A stretch of 64,000 bases of DNA from Phaeacidiphilus oryzae TH49 (GTDB taxonomy: Bacteria > Actinomycetota > Actinomycetes > Streptomycetales > Streptomycetaceae). Positions 44,640 to 53,945 of this stretch are shown here, in pieces. The notes beneath the pieces are model-generated. The model worked only from the letters and a program-made list of their open reading frames with translations. It had not been told where the DNA came from and did no database searches. Where the stretch lies: contig NZ_JQMQ01000004.1 in the NCBI RefSeq assembly GCF_000744815.1, positions 496,001 to 560,000 of the forward strand. The letters are read 5' to 3'. Made by a program: the position numbers and the translations under genes. The first letter of the stretch is position 1; each line of letters begins with the position of its first letter.

Positions 44640-44900
44640 ATGACCACGACCCGCACCCCCGCCACGCCGCCTGCCGAGTGCCCCCGCTGCGCCCACCGCA
44701 CCCTGGAACTCCTCTTCGTCTCCCCGGTCGCCGGCGCCTGGGAGGTCTACCAGTGCCAGCAGTGCCTGTACTGCTGGCGCACCACGGAACCGGCCCGCCG
44801 CACCCAGCGCGAGGCCTACCCGGAGAGCTTCCGGATGACCGTCGAGGACATCCGCAACGCCCCGGAGGTCCCGGCGATCCCGCCGCTGCGCGGCATCTGA
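44640..44900 (+). CDS. vdcD: Small zinc-ribbon subunit VdcD
   Basis: 86 residues. The ATG at 44640 has AAGGAG 9 bases upstream, overlapping the UbiD stop. Four or more Cys in CPRCAH and CQQCLYCW suggest a zinc ribbon. The tail (YPESFRMTVEDIRNAPEVP) matches VdcD/ShdD-type proteins required with UbiX/UbiD partners for hydroxyarylic acid decarboxylases. Role: probably assembly or activity of the decarboxylase complex. Confidence 0.88.
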   Translation: MTTTRTPATPPAECPRCAHRTLELLFVSPVAGAWEVYQCQQCLYCWRTTEPARRTQREAYPESFRMTVEDIRNAPEVPAIPPLRGI

Positions 44901-45073
44901 TCTAGCGGGCTTCGCCCCCCCGCATGCCGGTGCCCGGAGGTCCCAATCGCCGGGCACCGGCTCGTCGTTCCGCTGACCAGTACGTTGTCGCTGAGCCGCC
45001 GCTGAGCCGCCGGCAGGGTGACGCTGGCGGGGGGCGTTGGGATGCGCGCCGCTGGACCGCGATACTGGGGATC

Positions 45074-45706
45074 ATGCGCATCGACTTCGATCCCGAGACC
45101 ACGAGTTCCCCCGACTTCTACCGGCTGCTCACCGCGACGGTCGTGCCGCGGCCGATCGCGTGGGTGTCCACCCTCTCCGCGGACGGCGTCGCCAACGTCG
45201 CACCGCACTCCTTCTACACGGTGTCCAGTGCCGCCCCGCCGATCGTGCAGTTCACCTCGGTGGGCACCAAGGACAGCCTGCGGAACGCGGTGGAGACCGG
45301 GGAGTTCGTGGTGAACTTCGCCTCGGAGTCGCAGTTCGCGGAGATCAACGACTCGGCGACCGACTTCCCGCCGGAGGAGGGCGAGTTCGCGGCGGTCGGG
45401 ATCGCTCAGGAGCCCTCGGCGCTGGTGAAGCCGCCGCGGGTGGCGGGCTCGCCCGTGGCGATCGAGTGCCGGCTGCACAGCACCGTCGGCTTCGGCGTCT
45501 CGACGGTGGTCTTCGGCAGGGTGCTGCGGATCGCGATCGACGAGGCGGTGCTGGTGGACGGGCACCCGGAGATCACCCGGCTGCGACCGCTGGCCCGGCT
45601 CGGCCGCAATGAGTGGGGGACTGTGGGGGACCTCCTCGACCAGGGCCGGATCCGGCACGCCGAGTGGCGAGAGGGCGTCAGGACCCCGAAGGGCGACCGG
45701 AGTTGA
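45074..45706 (+). CDS. Flavin reductase-like FMN-binding protein
   Basis: 210 residues. The ATG at 45074 is near a GGGGA. The flavin reductase-like domain is clear: TATVVPRPIAWVSTLSADG, NVAPHSFYTVSSAAPPIVQF, and EFVVNFASE. This family uses NAD(P)H to reduce FMN or acts as a flavin-binding oxidoreductase. It may be linked to the adjacent decarboxylase operon by supplying reduced flavin for prenyl-FMN synthesis, but a 173-bp gap separates them, so this is only a suggestion. Confidence 0.88.
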   Translation: MRIDFDPETTSSPDFYRLLTATVVPRPIAWVSTLSADGVANVAPHSFYTVSSAAPPIVQFTSVGTKDSLRNAVETGEFVVNFASESQFAEINDSATDFPPEEGEFAAVGIAQEPSALVKPPRVAGSPVAIECRLHSTVGFGVSTVVFGRVLRIAIDEAVLVDGHPEITRLRPLARLGRNEWGTVGDLLDQGRIRHAEWREGVRTPKGDRS

Positions 45707-45756
45707 GGCCGGGCGGAGACAAGGGACGGGGGTGACGGCCGGAACGGGACGCGGGT

Positions 45757-45766
45757 CTTGCGCAAG
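45757..45766. promoter_or_regulatory. Palindrome CTTGCGCAAG before GH31 gene
   Basis: Same TTGCGCAA core as at 4999, 13079 and 13164. If TTGCGC (45758) acts as a -35, CATCAT lies 17 bp downstream as a weak -10, so binding would block the promoter. Confidence 0.5.
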
Positions 45767-45849
45767 CGGTTGCCGCAGCACATCATGTGACTGCCCTGTG
45801 CCCGATCCATGTGAAACGGCGTCCCGTCCGCGGTTCTGAAGGAGTCCTG

Positions 45850-48800
45850 GTGCTGCGCCGCAGAGCCAAACCCGTCGTCATACTGGTCGCCGCACTGCTG
45901 GGGCTGACCGCCCTCCAGCAGTCCTCGAGCGCCGCCCCCGCCCGCACTTCGACAACGATGTCAAGTCCCCGGGCCAAAGCGGTGGTCTCCGGCGACGCCC
46001 GTTTCGAGGTGCTGTCGCCCACCCTGATCCGCACCGAGTACGCCGGCGACACGCAGTTCCTGGACGCGCCGACCTACAACGCCATCGGCCGGGACGGCTT
46101 CTCCGGGGCGCCCTTCACCACCAGCACCTCCAACGGCTGGCTGAGCATCGACACCGGCACGGTGGTCCTCCGGTACAAGACCGGCTCCGGCCCCTTCGGC
46201 CCGGACAACCTCCAACTCCGGCTGAAGGCCGGGCGCCAGCAGGTCACCGCCGCCCCCTGGGGCGCGCACTCCTGCGACTTCGGCAAGCTCTGCGAGGCCG
46301 AGAGCCTCCAGTTGAACGGCGTGGGGGTGGCCACCGACCACACCGGGTACACCGGCACCGGCTTCGCCGCCGGCTTCCAGAGCAGCGGTTCCTCGATCTC
46401 CTTCCAGGTGACCGCGCCCACCGCCGGCACCTACGAGCTCGACGCCCGGTACGCCAACGCGGTCGGCGGCGACGGCCAGGACGTCACCCGCACCCTCACC
46501 GTCTCCGCCAACGGCACCGACCACGGCCTCACCCTCCCGACCACGGCGGACTGGAACACCTGGGGGCTCGCCAAGACCCAGGTGACCCTCGCCGCGGGCA
46601 CCAACACGGTGACCGTCCATCGGAGTGCGAGCGACTCGGGCAACGTCAACATCGACAGCCTGGCCGTGCTCACCCCGGGCGCCGCCTACCCGCCGGCGCC
46701 GTCCAACGTGCGGCCCTGCCCGTTCGGCACGGTCTGCGAGGCCGAGGCCGGCACCCTCAACGGCTCCGCCGTGCTGGCCGGCGACCACAGCGACTACTCC
46801 GGCGGCGGCTTCGTCGCCGGTCTGGAGTCGGCCGGCGCCTCGGACGTCCTCCACGTCACCGGGGTGCCCAAGGCGGGCCACTACGCCCTCCAACTCCGTT
46901 ACTCCAACGCCCAGTCGGCGGCTCGCAAGATCACCGTCCAGGTGGGCTCGGAGGCGGCCACCACCGCGTCCCTCGACACCACCAGCAGCTGGGACTCCTG
47001 GCGGACGGTCGCCGTCCCGGTCGACCTCGCGGCCGGCGACCAGGACGTGACCCTCGGCTGCACGGCCGACGCGGACAGCTGCCACCTCAACCTGGACACC
47101 GCGGCGCTCACCGCGGCCAACGCGCCGCTGCTCGCCCCGCACGCCCCGCTCGGCGGCTACCGCCGCGGTCTGGACGGCGTCAACGGCTCCGCCCCGACCA
47201 CCCCCGGGCTCCTCTACCAGGACGGCTGGAGCCTGCTGGACGACAGCGGATCGGCGGTCTTCGACGACGCCACCAAGCAGGTCACCCAGCGCGGCGACCA
47301 CCACGGCAAGCCGTACCAGGACGGCTACCTCTTCGCCTACGGCCACGACTACCAGCGGGCGCTCTCCGAACTGGCCACCCTCACCGGCCCCTCCGAGCTG
47401 CTGCCCCGCTGGGCCTACGGCGTCTGGTACTCCGAGTACTACGACCGGAGCGCCGCCGACTACGAGAACACCATCCTGCCCAAGTTCCGCGCCGACGGCG
47501 TCCCGCTGGACGTCCTGGTGACCGACACCGACTTCAAGTCGCCCAGCACCTGGGACGGCTGGGAGATGGACCCGGCCAAGTACCCCGACCCCAAGGCGTT
47601 CTTCGACTGGGCGGCCTCGATGGGTCTCCACAACACCCTCAACATCCACCCCAGCATCGTCCCGAACGACTCGCAGTACGCCCAGGCCCAGGCCACCGCG
47701 GGCAACACCCTGACCAAGGACGGCAGCCAGTACGTCTTCGACTGGGGCCAGCCGGCCCAGCTCAAGGCCTATATGGACCTCCACCAGAGCATGGAGCAGG
47801 CCGGCGCCGACTTCTGGTGGCTCGACTGGTGCTGCGACAACTCCTACTCCTCGCTGGGCGGGGTCACCCCTGACGCCTGGATCAACCAGCAGTACGCGAG
47901 CGACGCGAACAAGACCGTCGGCCGCGGCTTCGTCCTCTCCCGCGCCTTCGGCTCGCTGCAGGCCGGCGGGTACAGCGGCCCGCAGCCGGTGGCCGGCGGC
48001 CCCTGGGCGGACAAGCGCACCACCGTCCACTTCACCGGGGACACCACCTCCACCTGGGCGACGCTGAAGTTCGAGGTCGGCTACACGCCCGGGGAGTCCG
48101 CCTCCACCGGCCTCTCCGCGGTCAGCCACGACATCGGCGGCTTCAACAACGACGGCACCCAGGCCAAGGGCGCCGAGCCGGGCAGCACCAAGGACGCCGA
48201 CGACCTCTACGCCCGCTGGGTGCAGCTCGGCACCTTCCAGCCGATCGACCGCCTCCACGGCAACCACAGCGACCGGCTGCCCTGGCAGTACGGCACGGCG
48301 GCCAAGGACTCCGCGGAGAAGTTCCTCAACCTCCGCGAGAACCTGGTGCCCTACACCTACACCCTGGCCCAGCAGGCCTCCCGGACCGGTGTCCCGGTCA
48401 CCCGGCCGCTCTACCTGCAGTACCCGGACTCGCAGGAGGCGTACGCCCAGGACGGTGCCGAGTACCTCTACGGTCCGGACATGCTGGTCGCTCCGGTGAC
48501 CACGCCGGGCGAGTCGGCGACCACCTCGGTCTGGTTCCCGCCGGGGAGCAGCTGGACCGACTACTTCACGGGCAAGACCTACGCCGGCGGCACCACCGCG
48601 CAGATCACCACCGACCTGTCCACCATGCCGGTCTTCGTCAAGTCCGGCGGCATCGTCACCACCCGCACCCACGACGTCGCCAACGACGTGCAGAGCAAGC
48701 TGACCGCGGTCACGGCCACGGTCGCGGAGGGGGCGTCCGGCAGCAGCTCGCTCTACGAGGACGACGGCGTCTCCAAGAGCCCCGCGCAGGTCCGCCAGAC

Positions 48801-49041
48801 CCGCCTGGACTACTCCCGCACCGGCGCGGTCCACACCCTCCGGATCGCGGCGGCCACCGGCCCGGTGACCCAGCGTCAGTGGACGGTCGCCTTCACCGAC
48901 GCCACCGCGCCCAGCGTGGTCTCCCTGAACGGCCGCCCGCTGCCGTCCTCCGCCTGGAGCTGGGACGCGGCCGGTCACACCCTCACCGTCACCACCCCGA
49001 CCCGCCCGACCGACCAGAGCCAGACGGTGTCCTACCGCTGA
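45850..49041 (+). CDS. Secreted GH31 glycosidase with two CBM35-like inserts
   Basis: 1063 residues. The GTG at 45850 has GAAGGAG 5 bases upstream. Signal peptide to about residue 30. The GH31 N-terminal sandwich is interrupted by two modules (CDFGKLCEAESLQLNG..., CPFGTVCEAEAGTLNG...) of about 130 residues each that look like CBM35/CBM6 folds. Catalytic barrel: WAYGVWYSEYYDRS, FWWLDWCCDN (nucleophile Asp by position), VSHDIGGF, HFTGDTTSTW (acid Asp), RWVQLGTFQPIDRLHG, and the LYLQYPDSQEAY/MLVAPVTTPG end. The nucleophile motif LDWC is not the DMNE of classical alpha-glucosidases, so the sugar removed is uncertain; alpha-xylose, galactose or glucose are possible. Confidence 0.9.
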   Translation: MLRRRAKPVVILVAALLGLTALQQSSSAAPARTSTTMSSPRAKAVVSGDARFEVLSPTLIRTEYAGDTQFLDAPTYNAIGRDGFSGAPFTTSTSNGWLSIDTGTVVLRYKTGSGPFGPDNLQLRLKAGRQQVTAAPWGAHSCDFGKLCEAESLQLNGVGVATDHTGYTGTGFAAGFQSSGSSISFQVTAPTAGTYELDARYANAVGGDGQDVTRTLTVSANGTDHGLTLPTTADWNTWGLAKTQVTLAAGTNTVTVHRSASDSGNVNIDSLAVLTPGAAYPPAPSNVRPCPFGTVCEAEAGTLNGSAVLAGDHSDYSGGGFVAGLESAGASDVLHVTGVPKAGHYALQLRYSNAQSAARKITVQVGSEAATTASLDTTSSWDSWRTVAVPVDLAAGDQDVTLGCTADADSCHLNLDTAALTAANAPLLAPHAPLGGYRRGLDGVNGSAPTTPGLLYQDGWSLLDDSGSAVFDDATKQVTQRGDHHGKPYQDGYLFAYGHDYQRALSELATLTGPSELLPRWAYGVWYSEYYDRSAADYENTILPKFRADGVPLDVLVTDTDFKSPSTWDGWEMDPAKYPDPKAFFDWAASMGLHNTLNIHPSIVPNDSQYAQAQATAGNTLTKDGSQYVFDWGQPAQLKAYMDLHQSMEQAGADFWWLDWCCDNSYSSLGGVTPDAWINQQYASDANKTVGRGFVLSRAFGSLQAGGYSGPQPVAGGPWADKRTTVHFTGDTTSTWATLKFEVGYTPGESASTGLSAVSHDIGGFNNDGTQAKGAEPGSTKDADDLYARWVQLGTFQPIDRLHGNHSDRLPWQYGTAAKDSAEKFLNLRENLVPYTYTLAQQASRTGVPVTRPLYLQYPDSQEAYAQDGAEYLYGPDMLVAPVTTPGESATTSVWFPPGSSWTDYFTGKTYAGGTTAQITTDLSTMPVFVKSGGIVTTRTHDVANDVQSKLTAVTATVAEGASGSSSLYEDDGVSKSPAQVRQTRLDYSRTGAVHTLRIAAATGPVTQRQWTVAFTDATAPSVVSLNGRPLPSSAWSWDAAGHTLTVTTPTRPTDQSQTVSYR

Positions 49042-49115
49042 CCCCGGTCCGCTGAGCCCGGACCGCTGACCGCGGTCCGATGACGCGGACCCGTGACCCC
49101 GGTCCGCCGCTACCA

Positions 49116-49151
49116 GGTGACCCGCGCCGCCTTTCGGGGGCGCGGGTCACC
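49116..49151. terminator. Strong hairpin between convergent GH31 and TetR genes
   Basis: Perfect 13-base arms (49116-49128 and 49139-49151) with a 10-base loop containing TTT. It is preceded by short GGTCCG/CGGACC repeats. Confidence 0.75.
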
Positions 49152-49172
49152 GTGCTGCCAGGGGCGGGGGCC

Positions 49173-49835
49173 TCAGGCGCCGGCCCGCTCCCTCCGGGGG
49201 AGGGCCGCGGCGGCCGAGTCCCGCCGGGCGCCATCGGCGACCAGCGTGAACAGATCGGTGAGCTGCTCTATCAAGGCGTCCCTGGGGGTCGGGCGGTCGG
49301 CCCGCAGCCAGGCGGTGACGGTCTCGGCGACCCCGCCGACCAGGAAGGTGCCCAGGAACTCCGCCCGCTCGGTGCCCAACTCCCTTCCGGCATCGGTCTG
49401 TTCGAGCATCAGCCGGACGAACGGCCGGACCGTCTCCCGGCGCCGCCCGGCCAGCTCGGGGCTGAGCGGCGCCTCCAGGAAGAGCACTCTGGCCTTCCGG
49501 GGATCGTCCGTGACCAGCTCGACGGCGGCCCGCAGTGCCGCCCCCGCGATGGCCCGCGGTGTGCGCGGGGGAGCGACCGCGCTCGCCGCCGCGCCCATCG
49601 CGGCCACCACCTCGTCGGTGACCCGGCCGGCCACCGCGGCCAGCACGGCCTCCCGGTCCTTGAAGCTCTCGTAGTAGTACCGCTCGTTCAGCCCCGCCCG
49701 GGCGCACAGCCCGGCCACCGTGAGTGCCGGGAAGCCGCGCTCACCGATGATCTCCAGCGCGGCGTCGAGCAGTTCGATGCGCCGCTGCTCGCGCCGCCGC
49801 TCGGCGGTCTGGCCGCCGTAGGTCCTGGTGCCCAT
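49173..49835 (-). CDS. TetR-family regulator of MpaB-like gene
   Basis: 220 residues from the ATG at 49835. HTH: RRIELLDAALEIIGERGFPALTVAGLC, ARAGLNERYYYESFKDREAVLAA (each split). It lies 50 bp downstream of the DUF2236 gene on the same strand, so the two form an operon, and it probably represses it. No strong palindrome was seen in the 50-bp gap. Confidence 0.9.
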   Translation of the reverse strand: MGTRTYGGQTAERRREQRRIELLDAALEIIGERGFPALTVAGLCARAGLNERYYYESFKDREAVLAAVAGRVTDEVVAAMGAAASAVAPPRTPRAIAGAALRAAVELVTDDPRKARVLFLEAPLSPELAGRRRETVRPFVRLMLEQTDAGRELGTERAEFLGTFLVGGVAETVTAWLRADRPTPRDALIEQLTDLFTLVADGARRDSAAAALPRRERAGA

Positions 49836-49885
49836 GGCAGCTCATTCTGCCCGCGCGGGAGCCGTCCGCGGCGTTGTTCCGCCGG

Positions 49886-50716
49886 TCATGTGAAGGCGCG
49901 TCCGGCTCGCATCCGCCGTTGGAAGTCCCGGTAGTAGACGTTGAAGGGGAACTCCCGCAGCGGGCGGGGGAGCGCGCCCAGGGCCCCGGCCAGACCGCGC
50001 ACCACTCCCCGGAACAGCCGCTCGCGGCGCGGCCCCCAGTCGAGGCGGAGCTCTTCCCGGAACTCCTGGGGCAGCCAGCCGATCGACATGAACCGCATGC
50101 CCGGGCCCAGCAGCAGGGAGAGCGGGCGAGGCAGGTAGCGCAGGTCGATGAGCTGGTGGAGGAAGGCGCGGGAGGCCTCGTCGGACCCGATCCGCCGCAG
50201 CCCCTCCTGCCAATACTCCTCGAAGGCCCGCCGGTCGGCCGGCCACATCTCCGTCGGCACCTGGAGGGTGTCGGCCAGCCGCGCGCCGTGCCGGTACAGC
50301 GCCTCCAGCGCCTCGCCCTCGGGCTCGCCGAACCGCGCCCGGTAGAGCTCCTCATAGCCGAGGTAGATACAGGCGGCCACCCACAGCTGGAGCCCTCGGT
50401 CGAAGGCGTTGTAGGCGACGGAGTCGCCGGGGGCCGAGCGGACACCCCGGTGCTGGCGGTTGATCTCCTCGCGCAGCCAGGCGCGTTCCTCCTCGGTGCC
50501 GAGGTCGGCGACGACGAGGTAGGTGAGGGTGGTCCGGGTGCGCTTGACCGGGTGCCGGTCCAGGCGGCCGCTGTGGACCCTGCTCTTCATCACCCCGTAG
50601 GCGACGGGCAGCCTGCTCAGCTGCATCAGGACGTTGGCCGGTCCCGCGGTGAAGACCAGCGGGCCGAGGACGAACTCCTGGAAGGTCCGGGGGACGGGCT
50701 TGCCGGCGACAGGCAT
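49886..50716 (-). CDS. DUF2236 oxygenase MpaB/Lcp-like protein
   Basis: 276 residues. Entirely helical, with conserved DUF2236 segments: PANVLMQLSRLPVAYGV, RTRTTLTYLVV, LREEINRQHRGVR, FDRGLQLWVAACIYLGYE and MRFMSIGWLPQEFREEL. DUF2236 includes haem-containing oxygenases such as latex clearing protein and MpaB; this short form lacks a secretion signal. Substrate unknown. Co-transcribed with the TetR gene downstream. Confidence 0.85.
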   Translation of the reverse strand: MPVAGKPVPRTFQEFVLGPLVFTAGPANVLMQLSRLPVAYGVMKSRVHSGRLDRHPVKRTRTTLTYLVVADLGTEEERAWLREEINRQHRGVRSAPGDSVAYNAFDRGLQLWVAACIYLGYEELYRARFGEPEGEALEALYRHGARLADTLQVPTEMWPADRRAFEEYWQEGLRRIGSDEASRAFLHQLIDLRYLPRPLSLLLGPGMRFMSIGWLPQEFREELRLDWGPRRERLFRGVVRGLAGALGALPRPLREFPFNVYYRDFQRRMRAGRAFT

Positions 50717-50876
50717 CGCAACCTCTCAGCGGGCGATCCGGTATCTGGCAAGAGTGTCCACCAGATCGTGGGATCTGGCAACGTGCCTTGCCGGATCGGC
50801 GCTCCGCCGCAGGCCGCCGGGGCTTTCGGGAGGCTTTCAGGGGGCTTTCAGGAGGTGGGGGACGGGGGCGGCGCCG

Positions 50877-51389
50877 TCACGGCGCGCTGTGCCGGGCCCA
50901 GTCCTCCAGCCGTGCCTCCAGCTGCCCGTGGGCGCGGTGCAGCCGGGTCGCCGCTATCCCCTTGGGGACCCCGGTGATCTCGGCGATCTCCGCCTCGGAG
51001 AAGCCCTCGACGTCGGCGAGGTAGACGGTGAACCTGACCTTGGGGGTGAGCGAGTCCATCGCGTTGCGGACGGCGTCGGCCGCGTCCGTGGTCGGCGAGC
51101 CGGGGCCACCGCCCTGCGCCGGGACCTCCTCCTCGGCCGCGTCCAGCCAGGCGCTGTAGAGGTTGCGGAAGAGCCAGGTGCGGGCGTCGCCGGCGGGCGG
51201 CGCGGACTTGCGGTAGGTGCGGTAGGCGCGGGTGAAGGCGCGCTCCACCAGCTCCTCGGCGCGGGCCGCCGCGCCGGTCATCCGGTGCGCGGCCGCGTAG
51301 AGGCGGTCGAGGTAGGGGAGGGTCTCGTGCTCGAAACGCGGGTCTCCGCAGTCGTCGGCGGCTGGGGAGGGCAGGACCACGGTGCTCAT
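50877..51389 (-). CDS. ECF-type RNA polymerase sigma factor
   Basis: 170 residues. The start at 51389 is chosen over the ATG at 51398 because GAGGAG lies 9 bases before it but directly abuts the first ATG. Sigma2-like region: YLDRLYAAAHRMTGAAARAEEL and ERAFTRAYRTYRK; sigma4-like region: MDSLTPKVRFTVYLADVEGFSEAEIAEITG (split) and VPKGIAATRLHRAHGQLE. Similar to the SigR/ECF12 group in the N-terminal region, but the core Asp-Leu-Val-Gln motif is altered to AEELVER. No anti-sigma gene is adjacent. Confidence 0.8.
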   Translation of the reverse strand: MSTVVLPSPAADDCGDPRFEHETLPYLDRLYAAAHRMTGAAARAEELVERAFTRAYRTYRKSAPPAGDARTWLFRNLYSAWLDAAEEEVPAQGGGPGSPTTDAADAVRNAMDSLTPKVRFTVYLADVEGFSEAEIAEITGVPKGIAATRLHRAHGQLEARLEDWARHSAP

Positions 51390-51591
51390 CGGCCACATCT
51401 CCTCGGGACGGACGTCGATCGATCACCGATCGATCAGCATCATGCCCTGAGATCCCGTGTGATGTCCAACACTTCCTCGGGATCGTCCCGATAGAGGCCG
51501 ACTATCGACCCCAGTCGCCCACGCCTATCTGGCGAACCGTCAGCGGACCGGCCGGTCGCCCCGCCGCCCCGCCGGCCCGCCGTCCCCCGGC

Positions 51592-52310
51592 TCAGGGCTG
51601 CACCGGCTGGACCGTGAAGACCCCCGAGCAGACCTGGTACCGCGCCTGGACCTGGAGCGAAGCGCGGGAGGCCGGCGGGTACACCCGGAGCGAGGAACCC
51701 GTCGCCCGGCAGGAGCCGCCGAGCGGACCGTTGGTGGTGTGCAGCGGGGCGCGGGCGGACTTCCCGGGACGCAGCACGACGGTGTTCACCGATTGGCCCG
51801 ACTCGTGGGTCGCGGGCGCTCCGATCTGCCGCCCCTGCGCGTCCAGCACGCTCACGCCCGGGTAGCCGCGCAGCGCGCAGGCGGCCGAACCGGTGTTGGT
51901 GAAGACGAGGGGGGTGTAGAGCTGGCCCGCGCCCACGTCTCCGGGGCCGAGGGAGAGCCGGAGCTGCCCGGCGGCGCAGGTGGCGACCCCGCCCGCGGGG
52001 CCGCGCCGGCGGAGGCCGGGGCACCGGCGCCGGCCGTGCCGCCGCCCGTGCCGCCCGCGGAGCCGGCGGCCGGGCCGGGGGAGCCCGTGCCGGCGCCGGT
52101 GCCCGTCGTCACGGTCGCGGAACGGGCCGTTCCCTGCGCGCCGGTGGCGGGAGCGGAGGGGGCCGAGGCCGCCGCGGAGGTCGCGGAGCCGCTCGGCGCC
52201 GTCTGCTGGGCGCTCCCGCCGGAGGAGCCGCAGCCGGAGAGCGCGGCGGCCGCTGCGATCGCCGCTCCGGCCATCAGCGCTGTGCGGGGGGTGACGAGGT
52301 TGCGGCGCAT
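51592..52310 (-). pseudogene. DUF4232 lipoprotein gene broken by a one-base frameshift
   Basis: The ATG at 52310 follows GAAGGAG and opens MRRNLVTPRTALMAG with lipobox ALSGC and an Ala/Ser/Gly/Pro linker. The DUF4232 domain (CAAGQLRLSLGPGDVGAG, FTNTGSAACALRGYPGVSV, RPGKSARAPLHTTNG) continues in a frame shifted by one base. The switch falls in a GC-rich stretch near 51985-52010. Total length (719 bp) is one base short of a whole number of codons plus one. It is either a real null allele or a consensus error. Intact DUF4232 lipoproteins are abundant in streptomycetes. Confidence 0.8.
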
Positions 52311-52451
52311 GCGCGTGCTCCTTCGAAACGGTCGGAAGCGGTCGTGCACGGACGAAGACGCAGCCGACGCATCGTCAGTTCCCATGCCAAGCGCGGCTAT
52401 TCGGACACGTGTCGGCGAGCGTCACGCGAGCACGAGAGGGGGTCCACCGTC

Positions 52452-53788
52452 TCAGGTTCGAACGGGGCCGGGACGCCCGCAACTCGCGGCCCGGGGTCCG
52501 CTCGGGCACGGCGGGCACGACGGGCGCGTCAGCTCACCGGAAGCCGGCCGCCATGATGCTGCGCTGGAGCGCCGCGGAGGACGGCGCGGCCGGCCCGGCG
52601 GGAGCCGGAGCGAGCCCGGGCGCGGGGACTGCGCGGGGGCGCGTTCGATCGCCAGCACGGTTATGTCGTCGCGCTGCCGCCCGTGGGTGTACGCCTCCAC
52701 GTCGCTCTCCATCCGGGCGAGCAGTTCGTCCGTCCGCAGCCGCTCCGCGGACCAGGCAGAGAGCCGCTCCTCCAGCGGGTAGAAGGCGCCGCCGGGGGCG
52801 CGCGCCTCGGTGACCCCGTCGGTGAAGAGCAGCAGCACCGACCCGGCCGGCAGGGCGAAGCTGTGCGCGGAGCGCGGCTCCGGGGAGAGCGCCTGCAGCC
52901 CGAGCGGCACGGACGGCGCCTCCGGCAGCGGCCCGACCGGCGGCTGGGCGCCCGGGGGCAGCTCCGCCCTCGCGCCCCCGCGGGGCCGCCGCCGGGGATC
53001 AGCAGCGGGGCGATATGGCCGCAGTTGACGGCGCGGACGGTGCGCCCGCCGTCGGTCTCCAGCAGCAGGGCGGTGACGAAGCGCTCCGGCTCGCCCGCGC
53101 GCACGGCCTGCTCGTTGTGCCGGACGACGGCGTCCTCCAGGGCGGCGGCCACCCGCTGGAGGCTCTCCTCGCGCGGCGCCGACTCGCGGAAGGCGCCGAG
53201 CACGGCGAAGCCGGTGCCGATCGCCGGAAGTCCCTTGCCCTGGACGTCGGCGATCAGGATCCGGCTGCGCCCGCCGGGCCCGTCGGCCACGTCGTAGATG
53301 TCGCCGCCGACCAGCCGCTCCTCCTCCATCGGCCGGTACAGCCCGTGGACGAGGACGCTGGGCTCCCGGGCCGGCGCCCGGGCGGGGAGGGAGCGCAGCA
53401 GCTGGCGCTGGAGGGCACCCGCGGTGGTGCGCAGCCGGTCCACCCGCTCCTCCTGGCGGAGCCGGCGGCGCCCGGCCTCCAGCGAGAGCGCGCTCAGCAC
53501 CACCGCGACGCCGATCAGCGTGGCCACCGTGCGCGGCGGGGACGGCTGGAAGTGGAAGGAGACGATCAGCCCGGCGACGCTCCAGGCGCCCGCGACCAGG
53601 GTCTGCCGGGCGGTGCCGTAGCCGGAGACGAAGGCGGGCAGGAAGAGCAGGACCAGGGAGAGCCGGATGCCGAGGCCGAAGGCCAGGTCCACCACGGCGA
53701 TCAGCGCGGAGACGCCGGTAAGGAGGAGGACGAGGGCGGCGGTGGTCAGGCGGGGGCGGCGGGTGGTGGCGCCGGGGTCCTGCGGCAT
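52452..53788 (-). pseudogene. SpoIIE/PP2C membrane phosphatase gene broken by a frameshift
   Basis: The ATG at 53788 starts a protein with about four membrane segments (AALVLLLTGVSALIAVVDLAF first), then a phosphatase domain: GLYRPMEEERLVGGDIYDVAD, ILIADVQGKGLPAIGTGFAVL, AVNCGHIAPLLIPGGG. The domain continues in another frame as SVLLLFTDGVTEARAPGG and RQRDDITVLAIERAP. The shift maps to a CCCCC run at 52975-52979 (GGGGG on the coding strand). PP2C-type phosphatases like this usually dephosphorylate anti-sigma antagonists. A second frameshifted gene lies next to it. Confidence 0.82.
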
Positions 53789-53945
53789 CGTCCGTCCCTC
53801 CGTTGCTCGGCGGTGGTTCCGAACCTACGTGCCGAAGGAGAGTGCGGGCCAGGGACCTTGGTCCGGATACCGGTGCGGAGGGTTCCTCGCCAGTAACATG
53901 ACGCTCCGCGATATGCGGACGTCCACGGAGGGGGATCCATCAGTC

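Noticed and set aside
45961-48978. 1005-codon open frame on the minus strand
   Set aside because: Complete antisense shadow of the GH31 gene with Val/Gly/Arg-rich translation and no family features.
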